Positions 16,960 through 25,356 of a stretch of DNA of 64,000 nt are shown here, piece by piece. Under the pieces are notes generated by a model. That model had not been told where the DNA came from. It saw only the letters and a program-made list of their open reading frames with translations, and searched no databases. This stretch comes from Actinoplanes nipponensis (GTDB taxonomy: Bacteria > Actinomycetota > Actinomycetes > Mycobacteriales > Micromonosporaceae), in NCBI RefSeq assembly GCF_016862275.1, contig NZ_BOMQ01000059.1:62001-126000 (forward strand). The letters are read 5' to 3'. The stretch's first letter is position 1. The number at the start of each line of letters is the position of its first letter. The position numbers and the translations under genes are program-made.

Positions 16960-17607
16960 ATGCCATCGTCATCGCCGCGCCGGTCGCCCGCGCCCGCCGA
17001 GCGGCAGCGCGACCCGGAGCGCACCCGCCGGCGGATCCTGGAGGCCGCGGCCGGCGAGTTCGGCGCGCACGGTTACGCCGGCGCCCGGGTCCGGGCGATC
17101 GCGGCGCGGGCCGGCGTCAACCAGCAGCTGGTCTCGTACTATTTCGGGGGCAAGGAGGGCCTGTTCCAGGCCATGTCCCGGCAGTGGGAGCAGCGGCGCG
17201 GCGAGCTGGCGCCGGCGGACACCCCGCTGTCCGAGCAGTTGCGCGCCTACGCGCTGGAGGCTGTGCGCAACCCGGAGGGCGTCCGCGTGTTCGCGTGGAG
17301 CGGACTGCAGTACACCGGCCCGGACGACGATCCCGACCGGGCGTCCCGGGCGCGGATGCTCGCCGGCAGCGCCGACGAGGTGCGCGCGCTCCAGGCGTCC
17401 GGCCGGCTCCCGGCCGAGGTCGACCCGGCCTGCCTGCTGGTCATGCTGATGGCCGCCACCATGGCGACCACCACGCTGCCGCACGTCGTCGAGAGCGTCT
17501 GCGGGGCCGACCCCCGTGACCCGGCGTTCGTCACGCACTTCGCCGATCAGGTGGCCGTCCTGGCCCGGCTGGTCGGTCTGGGGCCGGATCAGCGGCAGAG
17601 CGGGTAG
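16960..17607 (+). CDS. TetR-family transcriptional regulator
   Basis: 215-aa regulator with an N-terminal TetR helix-turn-helix: RRRILEAAAGEFGAHGYAG, then VRAIAARAGVNQQLVSYYF and the GGKEGLFQAM helix (residues about 22-75). The C-terminal domain is all-helical and ligand-binding, with no recognisable ligand specificity. ATG 16960 is the best start; extending 19 codons upstream would run through the promoter/operator. It is divergent from the FAD monooxygenase and probably represses it until an inducer binds. Confidence 0.93.
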   Translation: MPSSSPRRSPAPAERQRDPERTRRRILEAAAGEFGAHGYAGARVRAIAARAGVNQQLVSYYFGGKEGLFQAMSRQWEQRRGELAPADTPLSEQLRAYALEAVRNPEGVRVFAWSGLQYTGPDDDPDRASRARMLAGSADEVRALQASGRLPAEVDPACLLVMLMAATMATTTLPHVVESVCGADPRDPAFVTHFADQVAVLARLVGLGPDQRQSG

Positions 17608-17763
17608 CCCACGTCGCGGCCCGGCCGGGGGCGACGCGGCGGTCGAAGGGCCGGCGTCCGGGCCCGTGCGGCCGATGGAAACGCATGGTCCAGGGGAGCT
17701 GCGACCGTTGCCGCACATTCCACCGTCACGGTGCGCGATTCGGCCGGCAGCCGGCGCCATTCG

Positions 17764-18080
17764 TCATACGATATATCGACCGGCCGTGCGCAGTCCGGCG
17801 CCGAAGATCCGCACCCGCCAATCGGCCGAATCGATGATCGGCGTGCTGGTGTGGTGGCGCGCGAAGAAACGGTCGATCGGCACCGGAAAGCCCCGACCGC
17901 TCGGAGCGGACCCGGGCATCTCGGCGTCGGCGCCCCGCGCGGTGAACGGCTCCCGGGGCAGCGGCTCGACGATCGGCCCGGGTGCGCCCCCGCACCCCCG
18001 GCCGTGCCGCCGGCCGGCCCCGCGCCGAGCGCCGCGGTCAGTTCGAGCAGGTCGCGGCGGGAGTGGCCGGAGGCCCGCCC
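17764..18080 (-). pseudogene. Relic of a Tat-exported sulfite-oxidase-like molybdoenzyme
   Basis: Reading leftwards from about 18080, one frame gives GHSRRDLLELTAALGAG, a twin-arginine signal. A frameshift then leads to a second frame with GPIVEPLPREPF ... VPIDRFFARHHTSTPIIDS and ADWRVRIFGAGLRTA, which matches the N-terminus of actinobacterial sulfite-oxidase-like molybdopterin enzymes (they read VPxDRFFVRNHxxTPxIDPxxW). The homology ends at about 17780 and the frame stops at 17764, so at least three quarters of the gene, including the cofactor cysteine region, is gone. The remaining 17608-17763 and 18081-18278 hold no recognisable gene; 18160-18290 is AT-richer and probably included the old promoter. 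Confidence 0.72.
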
Positions 18081-18278
18081 GGACCGCCGCCGGGCCGGGG
18101 GGCACCCGGTCGTCGGTCGACCCGTCCCGCCTGTCGTCCCTCACGGCGCTCCGCCGTCGCTATCTGCCTGAACATACCAAACCTATCGACCAAGTAGAGT
18201 AGACGAGCACAGTTGAGTACCCCAAGAAAACGGATCTATGCGGGAATAATTCCACTCATTGTCTGACGGCAATCATGC

Positions 18279-18302
18279 GTTAGTGGAAGCGCCGGGGGGT
18301 AT
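18279..18302 (+). promoter_or_regulatory. SigB/SigF-type stress promoter for the LEA-holin-DUF3618 operon
   Basis: GTTA (18279-18282), a 14-base spacer and GGGTAT (18297-18302) match the GTTT-N14-16-GGGTAT consensus of the actinobacterial SigB/SigF/SigH stress group. Transcription would start near 18309, about 44 bases before the ATG at 18353. This position also rules out the longer reading frame that begins inside the -10 element. Confidence 0.65.
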
Positions 18303-18352
18303 TGGATACCGCGAAGCACCAAACGGACGAACGAACCACGATGGAGGCAGCA

Positions 18353-19213
18353 ATGAGTGACCCGTCTGCGGGCGCCCGCGCGCCGGACAGCACCCCCCTC
18401 GCCGACGTGCCGGTCACCGAGACCTACGCGGCGACCACATATCCCGAGACCACCTACCCCGCCGAGACGTACCCCACGGCCGGGCAGGGCTCCTCGGGCG
18501 GCGACCAGTCCGCGGTCAAGCAGGCCGCCGGACAGAGCGCCCAGGCCGCCGGTCAAGCCGCCAGCGACGTCAAGGACACCGCCAAGCAGCAGGCCCAGCG
18601 GGTCGGCTCCGAGGCCAAGACCCAGGTACGCAACGTCGCGTCCGAGGTTCGCGGCAAGGTGACCGAGCAGGCCCGTACGCAGAACGACAAGCTGGTCGGC
18701 AGCATCCGCGAGATGGCCGACCACCTCGACGAGATGCGCAGCGACCGCGCCGACTCGCCCGCCACCCAGATCGTCTCGCGGGTCGCCGACAGCGGCCGGC
18801 AGCTCGCCGGCTACCTGGAGACCAACGGCCCCGAGGGCGTGCTGCGCGAGGTCCAGGACTTCGCCCGGCGCCGCCCCGGCGCGTTCCTGGCGTCCGCGCT
18901 GGCCGCCGGCTTCGTCGTGGCCCGGCTCGGCAAGGGCGTGGCCAAGGCCGACGAACTGCCGTCGGACACCTCGGCCAAGCCCGCCAGCGACTCGTTCGTG
19001 TCCCGCCCGGACAGCTACGACACCGGCTACACCAGCGGGACCACCGACTACACCACCGCGACGACCGGCTACACCGACCCGGTCGCCGGCACCACCGCCG
19101 GCTACCCGGCGGCGACGACCGAGTACGCCTCGACGGGCACCGGCACGCCGGTCGTGGTCGAGGAGGAGTACATCGCCGGGACCACGCGGGATTACCCGGG
19201 CGGCACCCGATGA
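18353..19213 (+). CDS. LEA/apolipoprotein-like amphipathic helix protein
   Basis: 286-aa protein of unknown function. Residues about 45-110 form long Ala/Gln/Lys-rich amphipathic helices (SAVKQAAGQSAQAAGQAASDVKD, KQQAQRVGSEAKTQVRNVASEVRG) that resemble LEA or apolipoprotein repeats. A short hydrophobic helix follows (PGAFLASALAAGFVVARLG, about 175-193). The C-terminus is a low-complexity Tyr/Thr/Gly tail (GYTSGTTDYTTATTGYTDP). ATG 18353 is preceded by GGAGG (18343-18347). It is the first gene of a three-gene unit with a holin-III and a DUF3618 protein, which suggests a membrane-associated stress role. It overlaps the next gene by 4 bases. Confidence 0.85.
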   Translation: MSDPSAGARAPDSTPLADVPVTETYAATTYPETTYPAETYPTAGQGSSGGDQSAVKQAAGQSAQAAGQAASDVKDTAKQQAQRVGSEAKTQVRNVASEVRGKVTEQARTQNDKLVGSIREMADHLDEMRSDRADSPATQIVSRVADSGRQLAGYLETNGPEGVLREVQDFARRRPGAFLASALAAGFVVARLGKGVAKADELPSDTSAKPASDSFVSRPDSYDTGYTSGTTDYTTATTGYTDPVAGTTAGYPAATTEYASTGTGTPVVVEEEYIAGTTRDYPGGTR

Positions 19214-19638
19214 CGGCGCCCTACCCCACGGACCACTCGCGGGACCACGCCGAACAGGTCAGCGAGACCTCCGTCGGTGAACTGATCGGCAACATCAGCA
19301 ACGACCTGTCGACGCTGTTCCGCCAGGAGGTGGAACTCGCCAAGGTCGAGCTGAAGCAGGAGGCGTCCAAGGCGGGCAAGGCCGCCGGGATGCTCGGCGC
19401 CGCCGGCTTCGCCGGCTACCTGGTCGTGATCCTGCTCAGCTTCGCCCTGGTGGCCGCGCTCAGCAACGTGATGGACCCGGGCTGGGCCGCGCTCATCGTG
19501 GCGGTCCTCTGGGGGATCGTCGGCGCGGTGCTCTACGCCAACGGCCGCAAGAAGCTCAAGACCGTGGACCCGACCCCGCGGCGCACCGTCGACACCCTCA
19601 AGGAGGACGCGCAATGGCTGAAGAACCCGACCGGTTGA
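19210..19638 (+). CDS. Phage-holin-III family (PF07332-like) membrane protein
   Basis: 142-aa protein. An N-terminal amphipathic segment (SVGELIGNISNDLSTLFRQEVELAKVELKQEA) is followed by two membrane helices (about residues 58-82 and 90-112) and a basic tail. This is the actinobacterial Holin-X/DUF1469 pattern. Despite the family name, these chromosomal proteins are not tied to prophages and no phage gene lies nearby. The start overlaps the upstream stop (ATGA), and the 3' end overlaps the DUF3618 gene by 25 bases, so the three genes are co-translated. Exact role unknown; a link to envelope stress is inferred from the promoter. Confidence 0.9.
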   Translation: MTAPYPTDHSRDHAEQVSETSVGELIGNISNDLSTLFRQEVELAKVELKQEASKAGKAAGMLGAAGFAGYLVVILLSFALVAALSNVMDPGWAALIVAVLWGIVGAVLYANGRKKLKTVDPTPRRTVDTLKEDAQWLKNPTG

Positions 19639-20285
19639 GGCAGGACATCGAGGCGACGCGCGCCTCCATGACCCGCCACGTGGATCTGCTGGCGGAGAAG
19701 ACCAGCCCGACCAAGGCCGCCCAGCGCCGCTGGACCGCCGTGAAGGAGAAGGTCATGGGTAGCTCGGAGCACGCCCGGCACTCGGCGGGTTACGCCGCCG
19801 GCACCGTGCAGGACAGGGCCTCGTCGGCCGCCGGCACCGTGCAGGACAAGGCCTCCTCGGCCCTGGGCACGGTGCAGGACAAGGCGTCGCAGCTGAGCGA
19901 CGCGGCCGGCGACAAGGCGCACAGCGCCGCGGACGCGGTCCGCAGCGCGCCGCGGACGGTCGCCCAGCAGGCGCAGGGCAACCCCCTCGCCGCGGGCATC
20001 ATCGCCTTCGGCGTGGGCATGCTCGCCGCCACGCTCATCCCCGTCACCGACGCGGAGAAGCGGGCCGGCCAGCAGCTCAAGGAGCACAGCGGCGACCTGA
20101 CCGACAAGGTCAAGGACATCGCCTCGGAGATGAAGGACGACGTCTCGGGCACGGTGCAGCACGCCGTCGGCCAGGTCAAGGAGACCGCCGCCGACGCCGC
20201 GCAGACCACCAAGCAGCAGGCGCAGTCCTCGGCGCAGGACGCCAAGGAGCAGAGCAAGCAGGCGGTCAGCGACGCCCGGTCCTGA
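19614..20285 (+). CDS. DUF3618 protein with hendecad repeats
   Basis: 223-aa protein. The N-terminus PDRLRQDIEATRASMTRHVDLLAEKTSP is the DUF3618 signature. Residues about 62-95 contain three 11-residue repeats (AGTVQDRASSA, AGTVQDKASSA, LGTVQDKASQL), an LEA-like amphipathic pattern. One hydrophobic helix (NPLAAGIIAFGVGMLAATLIP, about 123-143) anchors it, and a long Lys/Asp/Gln-rich helix makes the tail. It probably forms a membrane-tethered helical rod. Together with the two upstream genes it looks like a desiccation or osmotic-stress envelope module. Confidence 0.9.
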   Translation: MAEEPDRLRQDIEATRASMTRHVDLLAEKTSPTKAAQRRWTAVKEKVMGSSEHARHSAGYAAGTVQDRASSAAGTVQDKASSALGTVQDKASQLSDAAGDKAHSAADAVRSAPRTVAQQAQGNPLAAGIIAFGVGMLAATLIPVTDAEKRAGQQLKEHSGDLTDKVKDIASEMKDDVSGTVQHAVGQVKETAADAAQTTKQQAQSSAQDAKEQSKQAVSDARS

Positions 20286-20300
20286 CCGGCACGACCCGAC

Positions 20301-20334
20301 GCCGGGCCCCCCACGAACAGGGGAGGCCCGGCGT
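20301..20334 (+). terminator. Rho-independent terminator of the stress operon
   Basis: CGCCGGGCC pairs with GGCCCGGCG (9 bp), with further CCCC/GGGG pairing inside, followed by TTTGT. It lies 16 bases after the DUF3618 stop. Confidence 0.8.
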
Positions 20335-20366
20335 TTGTCGTGCCGCCGCCCGGGCACACCCCGACC

Positions 20367-21329
20367 ATGACTCTCAAGTTCGGTTACAAGCTGTCCGCCG
20401 AGGGCTTCGGCCCGAAGGAGCTCATCCAGCAGGCCGTCCGGGCCGAGCAGGCCGGTTTCGACTTCGTCGAGATCAGCGACCACTACCACCCGTGGCTGGA
20501 CGAGCAGGGTCACTCGCCGTTCGCCTGGACCGTGCTCGGCGCGATCGCCGCCCGGACCGAGCGGCTCGGGCTCGCCACGGGCGTGACCTGCCCGACCGTG
20601 CGCTACCACCCGGCGATCATCGCGCAGGCGGCGGCCACCCTGGCGATCGTGTCGGACAACCGGTTCACCCTCGGCGTCGGTTCGGGGGAGCGGCTCAACG
20701 AGCACGTGGTCGGCCGGGGCTTCCCGAGCGTGCGCGGCCGGCAGGAACGGCTGCGCGAGGCACTCGAGATCATCAAGCTGCTCTGGCAGGGCGGCTACCA
20801 GTCGTACGAGGGCAAACACCTGCAGCTGGAGGACGCCCGCGTCTTCGACCTGCCCGACCGGCTCCCGGTCATCGCCGTCGCGGCCGGCGGCAAGGACGCC
20901 GCCACCCTGGCCGCCGAGCTGGGCGACGGGCTGTTCGCCACCGAGCCCCGCAGCGACCTGGTGCAGACCTACACCGGCGCGGGCGGCGCCGGCCCCCGCT
21001 ACGCCGAGGTGCCGATGGCCTGGGCCACCACCGAGCAGGCCGGGATCGACGAGGTGTTGCGGACCACCCGCTGGGCCCTGACCGGCTGGAAGGTGATGAG
21101 CGAGCTGCCGAACCCGGTGAACTTCGACGCCGCGTCGCAGACGGTCCGCGCGGAGGACGTGCGCGGCCAGTTCGCCCTCGGCCCGGACGCGGAGCCGTAC
21201 GTCGAGGCGGTGAAGAAGTACGCCGACGCGGGGTTCGACCATCTCGTGCTGCAGAACGCCGGCCCCGATCCCGAGGGCTTCCTCGACTTCTTCCAGAAGG
21301 ACCTGCACGACAAGCTCCAGCGGCTGTGA
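20367..21329 (+). CDS. F420-dependent LLM-class oxidoreductase
   Basis: 320-aa luciferase-like TIM barrel related to F420-dependent glucose-6-phosphate dehydrogenase (TIGR03557-like). Visible elements are GYKLSAEGFGPKELIQQA at the N-terminus, FVEISDHYHPW, ATGVTCPTVRYHPAIIAQAAATL, FTLGVGSGERLNEH and LPVIAVAAGGKDAATLAAELGDG. F420 cofactor use is inferred from family. The ATG at 20367 (MTLKFGYK) has no clear Shine-Dalgarno sequence; the 9 extra upstream codons would enter the preceding terminator. It is coupled by GTGA to a glycosyltransferase. Confidence 0.9.
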   Translation: MTLKFGYKLSAEGFGPKELIQQAVRAEQAGFDFVEISDHYHPWLDEQGHSPFAWTVLGAIAARTERLGLATGVTCPTVRYHPAIIAQAAATLAIVSDNRFTLGVGSGERLNEHVVGRGFPSVRGRQERLREALEIIKLLWQGGYQSYEGKHLQLEDARVFDLPDRLPVIAVAAGGKDAATLAAELGDGLFATEPRSDLVQTYTGAGGAGPRYAEVPMAWATTEQAGIDEVLRTTRWALTGWKVMSELPNPVNFDAASQTVRAEDVRGQFALGPDAEPYVEAVKKYADAGFDHLVLQNAGPDPEGFLDFFQKDLHDKLQRL

Positions 21330-22168
21330 GCGGCCCGGAGCAGGCGCCGGTCACCGTCGTCGTGGCCACCCGCAACCGGCGGGACCGGCTGCTGGAGACG
21401 ATCCCGCGGCACGAGGGCCCGGTCATCCTGGTCGACAACGGCTCCGACGACGGCGGACCGGAGGCCGTCGAGGCGGCGTTCCCGCAGGTCACGGTGGTGC
21501 GGCTGGGCGAGAACCGGGGCGCCGCGGCGCGCAACGTCGGCGTGGAGCTGGCCCGGACCCCGTACGTGGCGTTCGCCGACGACGACTCGTACTGGGCGCC
21601 GGGCGCGCTGGGCGGGGCCGCGGCGCTGCTGCGCGACCACCCGCGGGTCGGGCTGCTCAGCGCCCGGGTGCTGGTCGGGCAGCAGGGCCGCCTCGACCCC
21701 GTCTCGGCGGCGATGGCGGCGGCCCCGCTGGGCGTGCCCGCCGGCGCCCCCGGCCCGGCCGTCCTGGGCTTCCTGGCCTGCGCGGTCACCGTCCGGCGGG
21801 AGGCGTTCCGGCAGGTGGGCGGCTTCAACCCGCAACTGCACGTGTACGGCGAGGAAGCGCTGCTGGCCATGGACCTGGCCGCCGCGGGCTGGCTCCAGGC
21901 GTACGCGCCGCAGCTGGTCGTGCGGCACCTCCCGCTCCCGGCCGGCCGCGACAACGGCGCCCGGCACCGCATCGAGGCCCGCAACCGCGTGCTGACCGCG
22001 CTGCTGCGCCGCCCGCCGGCCGTGGTGGCCCGCACGACGATGGCCGCGTGGCGCGACGACCGCCGGGGCGTGGCCGACGCCGCGCGCCTGCTCCCGTGGG
22101 CGCTGCGGCAGCGCCGGCCACTTCCGGACACTGTGGAGAACGACCTGCGGACGCTCACCAGCCGGTAG
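21326..22168 (+). CDS. GT2 family glycosyltransferase
   Basis: 280-aa GT-A fold transferase. The nucleotide-sugar site is visible: VTVVVATRNRRDRL, LVDNGSDDG, GENRGAAARNVG and the metal-binding VAFADDDSYW (about residue 80). ACAVTVRREAFRQVGGFN and YGEEALLAMDLAAAGW are typical acceptor-side motifs of rhamnosyl/galactofuranosyl-like GT2 proteins. There is no transmembrane segment. GTG 21326 overlaps the upstream stop. It ends tail-to-tail over the aldehyde dehydrogenase gene (14-base overlap). It lies 1.5 kb from the heptose cluster and may act on the same glycan, which is inference. Confidence 0.92.
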   Translation: MSGPEQAPVTVVVATRNRRDRLLETIPRHEGPVILVDNGSDDGGPEAVEAAFPQVTVVRLGENRGAAARNVGVELARTPYVAFADDDSYWAPGALGGAAALLRDHPRVGLLSARVLVGQQGRLDPVSAAMAAAPLGVPAGAPGPAVLGFLACAVTVRREAFRQVGGFNPQLHVYGEEALLAMDLAAAGWLQAYAPQLVVRHLPLPAGRDNGARHRIEARNRVLTALLRRPPAVVARTTMAAWRDDRRGVADAARLLPWALRQRRPLPDTVENDLRTLTSR

Positions 22169-23561
22169 GCGGGGCCTCCAGGTGGACCGCCTGCACGACG
22201 GTCAGCTCGTCGAGCAGCTCCGGGCCGTAGCCGAAGCCCTGGCCGCTGCCCCCGCGCGGGTGGGCCGCACCGCCGGGGGCGCCGCCGAACACCGCGTTGA
22301 CCTTGACGGTGCCGACCGGCAGCTCGCGCCACGCCTGCTGGGCGTGGCTCATCGAGCCGGTCAGCACCGTCGCGGCCAGCCCGTACGGTGACCGCGCGGC
22401 CCGCTCCAGCGCCTCGCCGAACGACGCGACGACCACCACCGGGGCGACCGGCCCGAACGTCTCCTCGCGCAGCACCGCCATGTCGTCGGTGCAGTCGGCC
22501 AGCACGGTCGGCGGGTAGTACGCGCCCGGCCCCTCCGGCAGCTCGCCGCCGGTGAGCACCCGCGCGCCGTCCCGCACCGCCGCGCTGACCTGCGCGTGCA
22601 CGGTCTCCCGGAGCCGGGTGTCGACCAGCGGGCCGAGGTCGCCGGCCCACTTGTCGGCCTGGGCGGCCAGCTCCCGCAGGAACGCCTCGGCGACGTCGCG
22701 GTGCACGTAGATGCGCTCGACGGCCACGCAGATCTGCCCGGAGTTGGCGAAGGAGCCGAGCGCCGCCTGCTCCGCCGCCCACGCCGGGTCGACGTCCGCG
22801 TCCACGATCAGCGGGTCGCTGCCGCCGTTCTCCAGCAGCGCCTTGGCCCCGGTGCGCGCGCAGGCCGCCGCGATGGCCCGCCCGGTCGCCGTCGACCCCA
22901 CGTGCGCGACCACGTCCACCTCGGCCGAGGCCAGCGCCGCGCCCACCGAGCCGTCGCCGCTGAGCAGCGAGAACACGCCGTCCGGGAAGTGCGGGGCGAG
23001 CAGCTGGGCGAGCCGGTGGCCGGTGCCCGGGGTGCGCTCGCTGGGCTTGTACACCACCGTGTTGCCGGTGACCAGGGCGGCGCCGAGCAGGCCACAGGAG
23101 ACGGCGACCGGGTCGTTCCACGGCGTCACCACCGCGACCACCCCGCGCGGCCCGTACGCCATCAGGTCGATCGCCTCGTCGTTGCCGGCCAGCGCCCGGC
23201 CCCGATGGGTCGGGCCCAGCTCGGCGTACTGGCGCAGCGTGCCGACGCCCGCGCCGATGGAGTCCCGGGCGCCGTCGACCGGCTTGCCCATCTCGGCGTT
23301 CATGAGGGCGGCGAGCTCGTCGGCCGCCGCCTCGACGGCGTTCGCCGCCGCGTGCAGGGCGGCCGCTCGCGCGCCCGGGGCGGTCCGCCGCCAGCCCGGC
23401 GCGGCGTCGCGGGCCGCTTGCACCGCGGCGGCCACATCGGCCTCCGAGGCGACCGCGACGGTCGTGACGGCCGTGCCGTCGCCGGGGTTCAGCACGGTCA
23501 GCCGGGCGCCGCCGCGGCCGGGTGTCCAGTTTCCACCGATGAGTTGTCCGACGTCATACAT
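22155..23561 (-). CDS. NAD(P)-dependent aldehyde dehydrogenase
   Basis: 468-aa ALDH superfamily enzyme oxidising an aldehyde to the acid. The protein begins MYDVGQLIGGNWTPGRGG. Cofactor and catalytic motifs are VTPWNDPVAV, YKPSERTPGTGHRLAQLL, VGSTATGRAIAAACA, LLENGGSDPLIV (general-base Glu) and SGQICVAVERIYVH (nucleophilic Cys). REETFGPVAPVVVV is the C-terminal family block. ATG 23561 gives the normal family length; a 38-codon upstream extension lacks conserved sequence and crosses the intergenic region. It is divergent from the heptose-cluster operon. Substrate unknown. Confidence 0.93.
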   Translation of the reverse strand: MYDVGQLIGGNWTPGRGGARLTVLNPGDGTAVTTVAVASEADVAAAVQAARDAAPGWRRTAPGARAAALHAAANAVEAAADELAALMNAEMGKPVDGARDSIGAGVGTLRQYAELGPTHRGRALAGNDEAIDLMAYGPRGVVAVVTPWNDPVAVSCGLLGAALVTGNTVVYKPSERTPGTGHRLAQLLAPHFPDGVFSLLSGDGSVGAALASAEVDVVAHVGSTATGRAIAAACARTGAKALLENGGSDPLIVDADVDPAWAAEQAALGSFANSGQICVAVERIYVHRDVAEAFLRELAAQADKWAGDLGPLVDTRLRETVHAQVSAAVRDGARVLTGGELPEGPGAYYPPTVLADCTDDMAVLREETFGPVAPVVVVASFGEALERAARSPYGLAATVLTGSMSHAQQAWRELPVGTVKVNAVFGGAPGGAAHPRGGSGQGFGYGPELLDELTVVQAVHLEAPPTGW

Positions 23562-23634
23562 GGCTGCCCGGTTGCCCGGCCACCGCCGCCGCAAACTCAC
23601 CGGGTCTTCTTTATCAGTGCAGGTGGGAGGGCTC

Positions 23635-23667
23635 TGAAGAAGCGCTGAAGAAGTCGTGAAGAAGTCG
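23635..23667 (+). repeat. Three 11-bp direct repeats upstream of the carbamoyltransferase gene
   Basis: TGAAGAAG occurs at 23635, 23646 and 23657, each followed by CGC or TCG, an exact 11-base period. Response regulators of the OmpR/PhoB family bind head-to-tail repeats with this period, so the array may be an activator site for the cluster starting at 23713. No such regulator gene is next to it. Confidence 0.6.
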
Positions 23668-23712
23668 ATGACCAAGCGAATAAGTCCTCAGGGCCCGGGT
23701 ACCCGGCCTGCC

Positions 23713-25356
23713 ATGCGTGTCCTCGGTATCAATGCGATCTTCCACGATCCGGCCGCCGCCCTGGTCGTCGACGGCCGGGTGGTCGCCGCCGCGGAGGAGG
23801 AGCGGTTCAGCCGCCGCAAGCACGGCAAACGACCGGTGCCGTTCTCCGCCTGGGAGCTGCCCGAGCTCGCCGCCGCCTGGTGTCTGGAGACGGCCGGGCT
23901 CCAGCCCGGCGACCTGGACGCGGTCGCGTACTCCTTCGACCCGAACCTGACCCGCGACGCCGCCGATCTCGGCCTCGCCGACCCGTGGGACCACCTGCGG
24001 GTCGACTACGCCCGGCGGGCGCCGCAGTTCCTCGCCGCGGCCCTGCCCGGGCTGGACCCCGAGCAGGTCCGCTTCGTCCCGCACCACGTCGCGCACGCCG
24101 CGTCGGCCGGCCTGGCCGTGCCCGAGGACAGCGCGGTGCTGGTCCTCGACGGCCGCGGCGAGGTGGCCAGCCACCTCTCCGGCGTCTACCGCGACGGCGC
24201 GCTGACCGTGCTGGCCGGCCAGGGGCTGCCGCACTCGCTCGGCCTGCTCTACGAGGACCTGACCCGGCACCTGGGCTTCCTGCACTCCAGCGACGAGTAC
24301 AAGGTGATGGCGCTGGCCTCGTTCGGCACCCCGAGGTTCCTGCCGCTGCTGCGCGAGCTGGTGCACGCCAACGACGACGGCGGCTTCACCGTCGAGCGCA
24401 TCGACTGGTCCGCGCTGGCCAAGGCCCGCAGCGCCGAGGGCGAGATGACCGACGCGCACGCCGACCTCGCCGCCAGCGTCCAGGTCCGCCTCGAGGAGGT
24501 CATGCTCGACCTGGCCCGCTGGACCTACGACGCCGCCGGCGGCCCGAAGACGCTGACCATGGCCGGGGGCACCGCGCTCAACTGCGTGGCCAACGCGCGG
24601 ATCGCCGCCGAGGGCCCGTACGAGCGGGTGTGGGTGCAGCCGGCCGCCGGCGACTCCGGCACCGCCCTGGGCGCCGCGCTCAGCGTGTCCCGCGAGGCCG
24701 GCCCGGTGGTGCCGTTCACCGGCGCGGACCTGGGCCGCGGCTGGAGCGACGAGGAGCTCGAGGCCGAGCTGAAGCGGGCGGCGCTGCCGTACACCCGGCC
24801 CGATTCGATCGCCGCGGAGGCGGCCCGGGTGCTGGCCGACAACGGCATCGTGGCCTGGTACCAGGGACGCAGCGAGTACGGCCCGCGCGCCCTGGGGCAC
24901 CGCTCGCTGCTGGCCCACCCCGGCGACCCCGACACCCAGACCCGGATGAACAACGTCAAGGGCCGCGAGCAGTTCCGCCCGATCGCGCCGATGGTGCGGG
25001 CCGAACGCTTCGCCGACATCTTCGACGGCGTCTACCCGAGCCCGTACATGCTGTTCGTGCACCGGGTGAAGCCCGAGTGGCGGGACCGGATCCCGGCCGT
25101 GGTGCACGTCGACGGCACCGCCCGGGTGCAGACCGTGCACACCGACACCGAGCCGCTGGTGGCCGAGATGCTCGCCGAGTTCGAGCGGCGCACCGGCCTG
25201 CCGGTGGTGGTCAACACCTCGCTCAACACGGCCGGACGGCCCATGGTGGACACCCCGCGCGAGGCGATGGAGCTGTTCGGCTCCGCCCCGGTGGACCTGC
25301 TGGCCCTCGGGCCGTTCGCCGTGCACCGCGCCGCGGCCTTCGGGGGCGGCCGATGA
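23713..25356 (+). CDS. NodU/CmcH-family carbamoyltransferase
   Basis: 547-aa O-carbamoyltransferase. The N-terminal actin-like domain begins RVLGINAIFHDPAAALVVDG and contains AAAEEERFSRRKHGK and VPHHVAHAASA (metal-binding His residues). The C-terminal YrdC-like domain includes YGPRALGHRSLLA, REQFRPIAPMV and LPVVVNTSLN. The enzyme makes carbamoyl-adenylate from carbamoyl phosphate and ATP and moves the carbamoyl group to a hydroxyl, usually of a sugar or antibiotic. As first gene of a heptose/glycosyltransferase operon it predicts carbamoylation of the final glycan. ATG 23713 is chosen because it begins the conserved domain. Confidence 0.94.
   Translation: MRVLGINAIFHDPAAALVVDGRVVAAAEEERFSRRKHGKRPVPFSAWELPELAAAWCLETAGLQPGDLDAVAYSFDPNLTRDAADLGLADPWDHLRVDYARRAPQFLAAALPGLDPEQVRFVPHHVAHAASAGLAVPEDSAVLVLDGRGEVASHLSGVYRDGALTVLAGQGLPHSLGLLYEDLTRHLGFLHSSDEYKVMALASFGTPRFLPLLRELVHANDDGGFTVERIDWSALAKARSAEGEMTDAHADLAASVQVRLEEVMLDLARWTYDAAGGPKTLTMAGGTALNCVANARIAAEGPYERVWVQPAAGDSGTALGAALSVSREAGPVVPFTGADLGRGWSDEELEAELKRAALPYTRPDSIAAEAARVLADNGIVAWYQGRSEYGPRALGHRSLLAHPGDPDTQTRMNNVKGREQFRPIAPMVRAERFADIFDGVYPSPYMLFVHRVKPEWRDRIPAVVHVDGTARVQTVHTDTEPLVAEMLAEFERRTGLPVVVNTSLNTAGRPMVDTPREAMELFGSAPVDLLALGPFAVHRAAAFGGGR

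Noticed and set aside
17516..18202. Plus-strand 228-codon frame and other frames after the TetR gene
   Set aside because: No family resemblance; the region is better explained by a decayed minus-strand molybdoenzyme.
18302..18352. 17-codon upstream extension of the LEA-like protein
   Set aside because: Its start codon lies in the predicted -10 GGGTAT element, whereas ATG 18353 has GGAGG at the right distance.
19210..19638. Prophage interpretation of the holin-like gene
   Set aside because: No phage structural, integrase or lysis genes nearby; the family is chromosomal in actinobacteria and sits with DUF3618.
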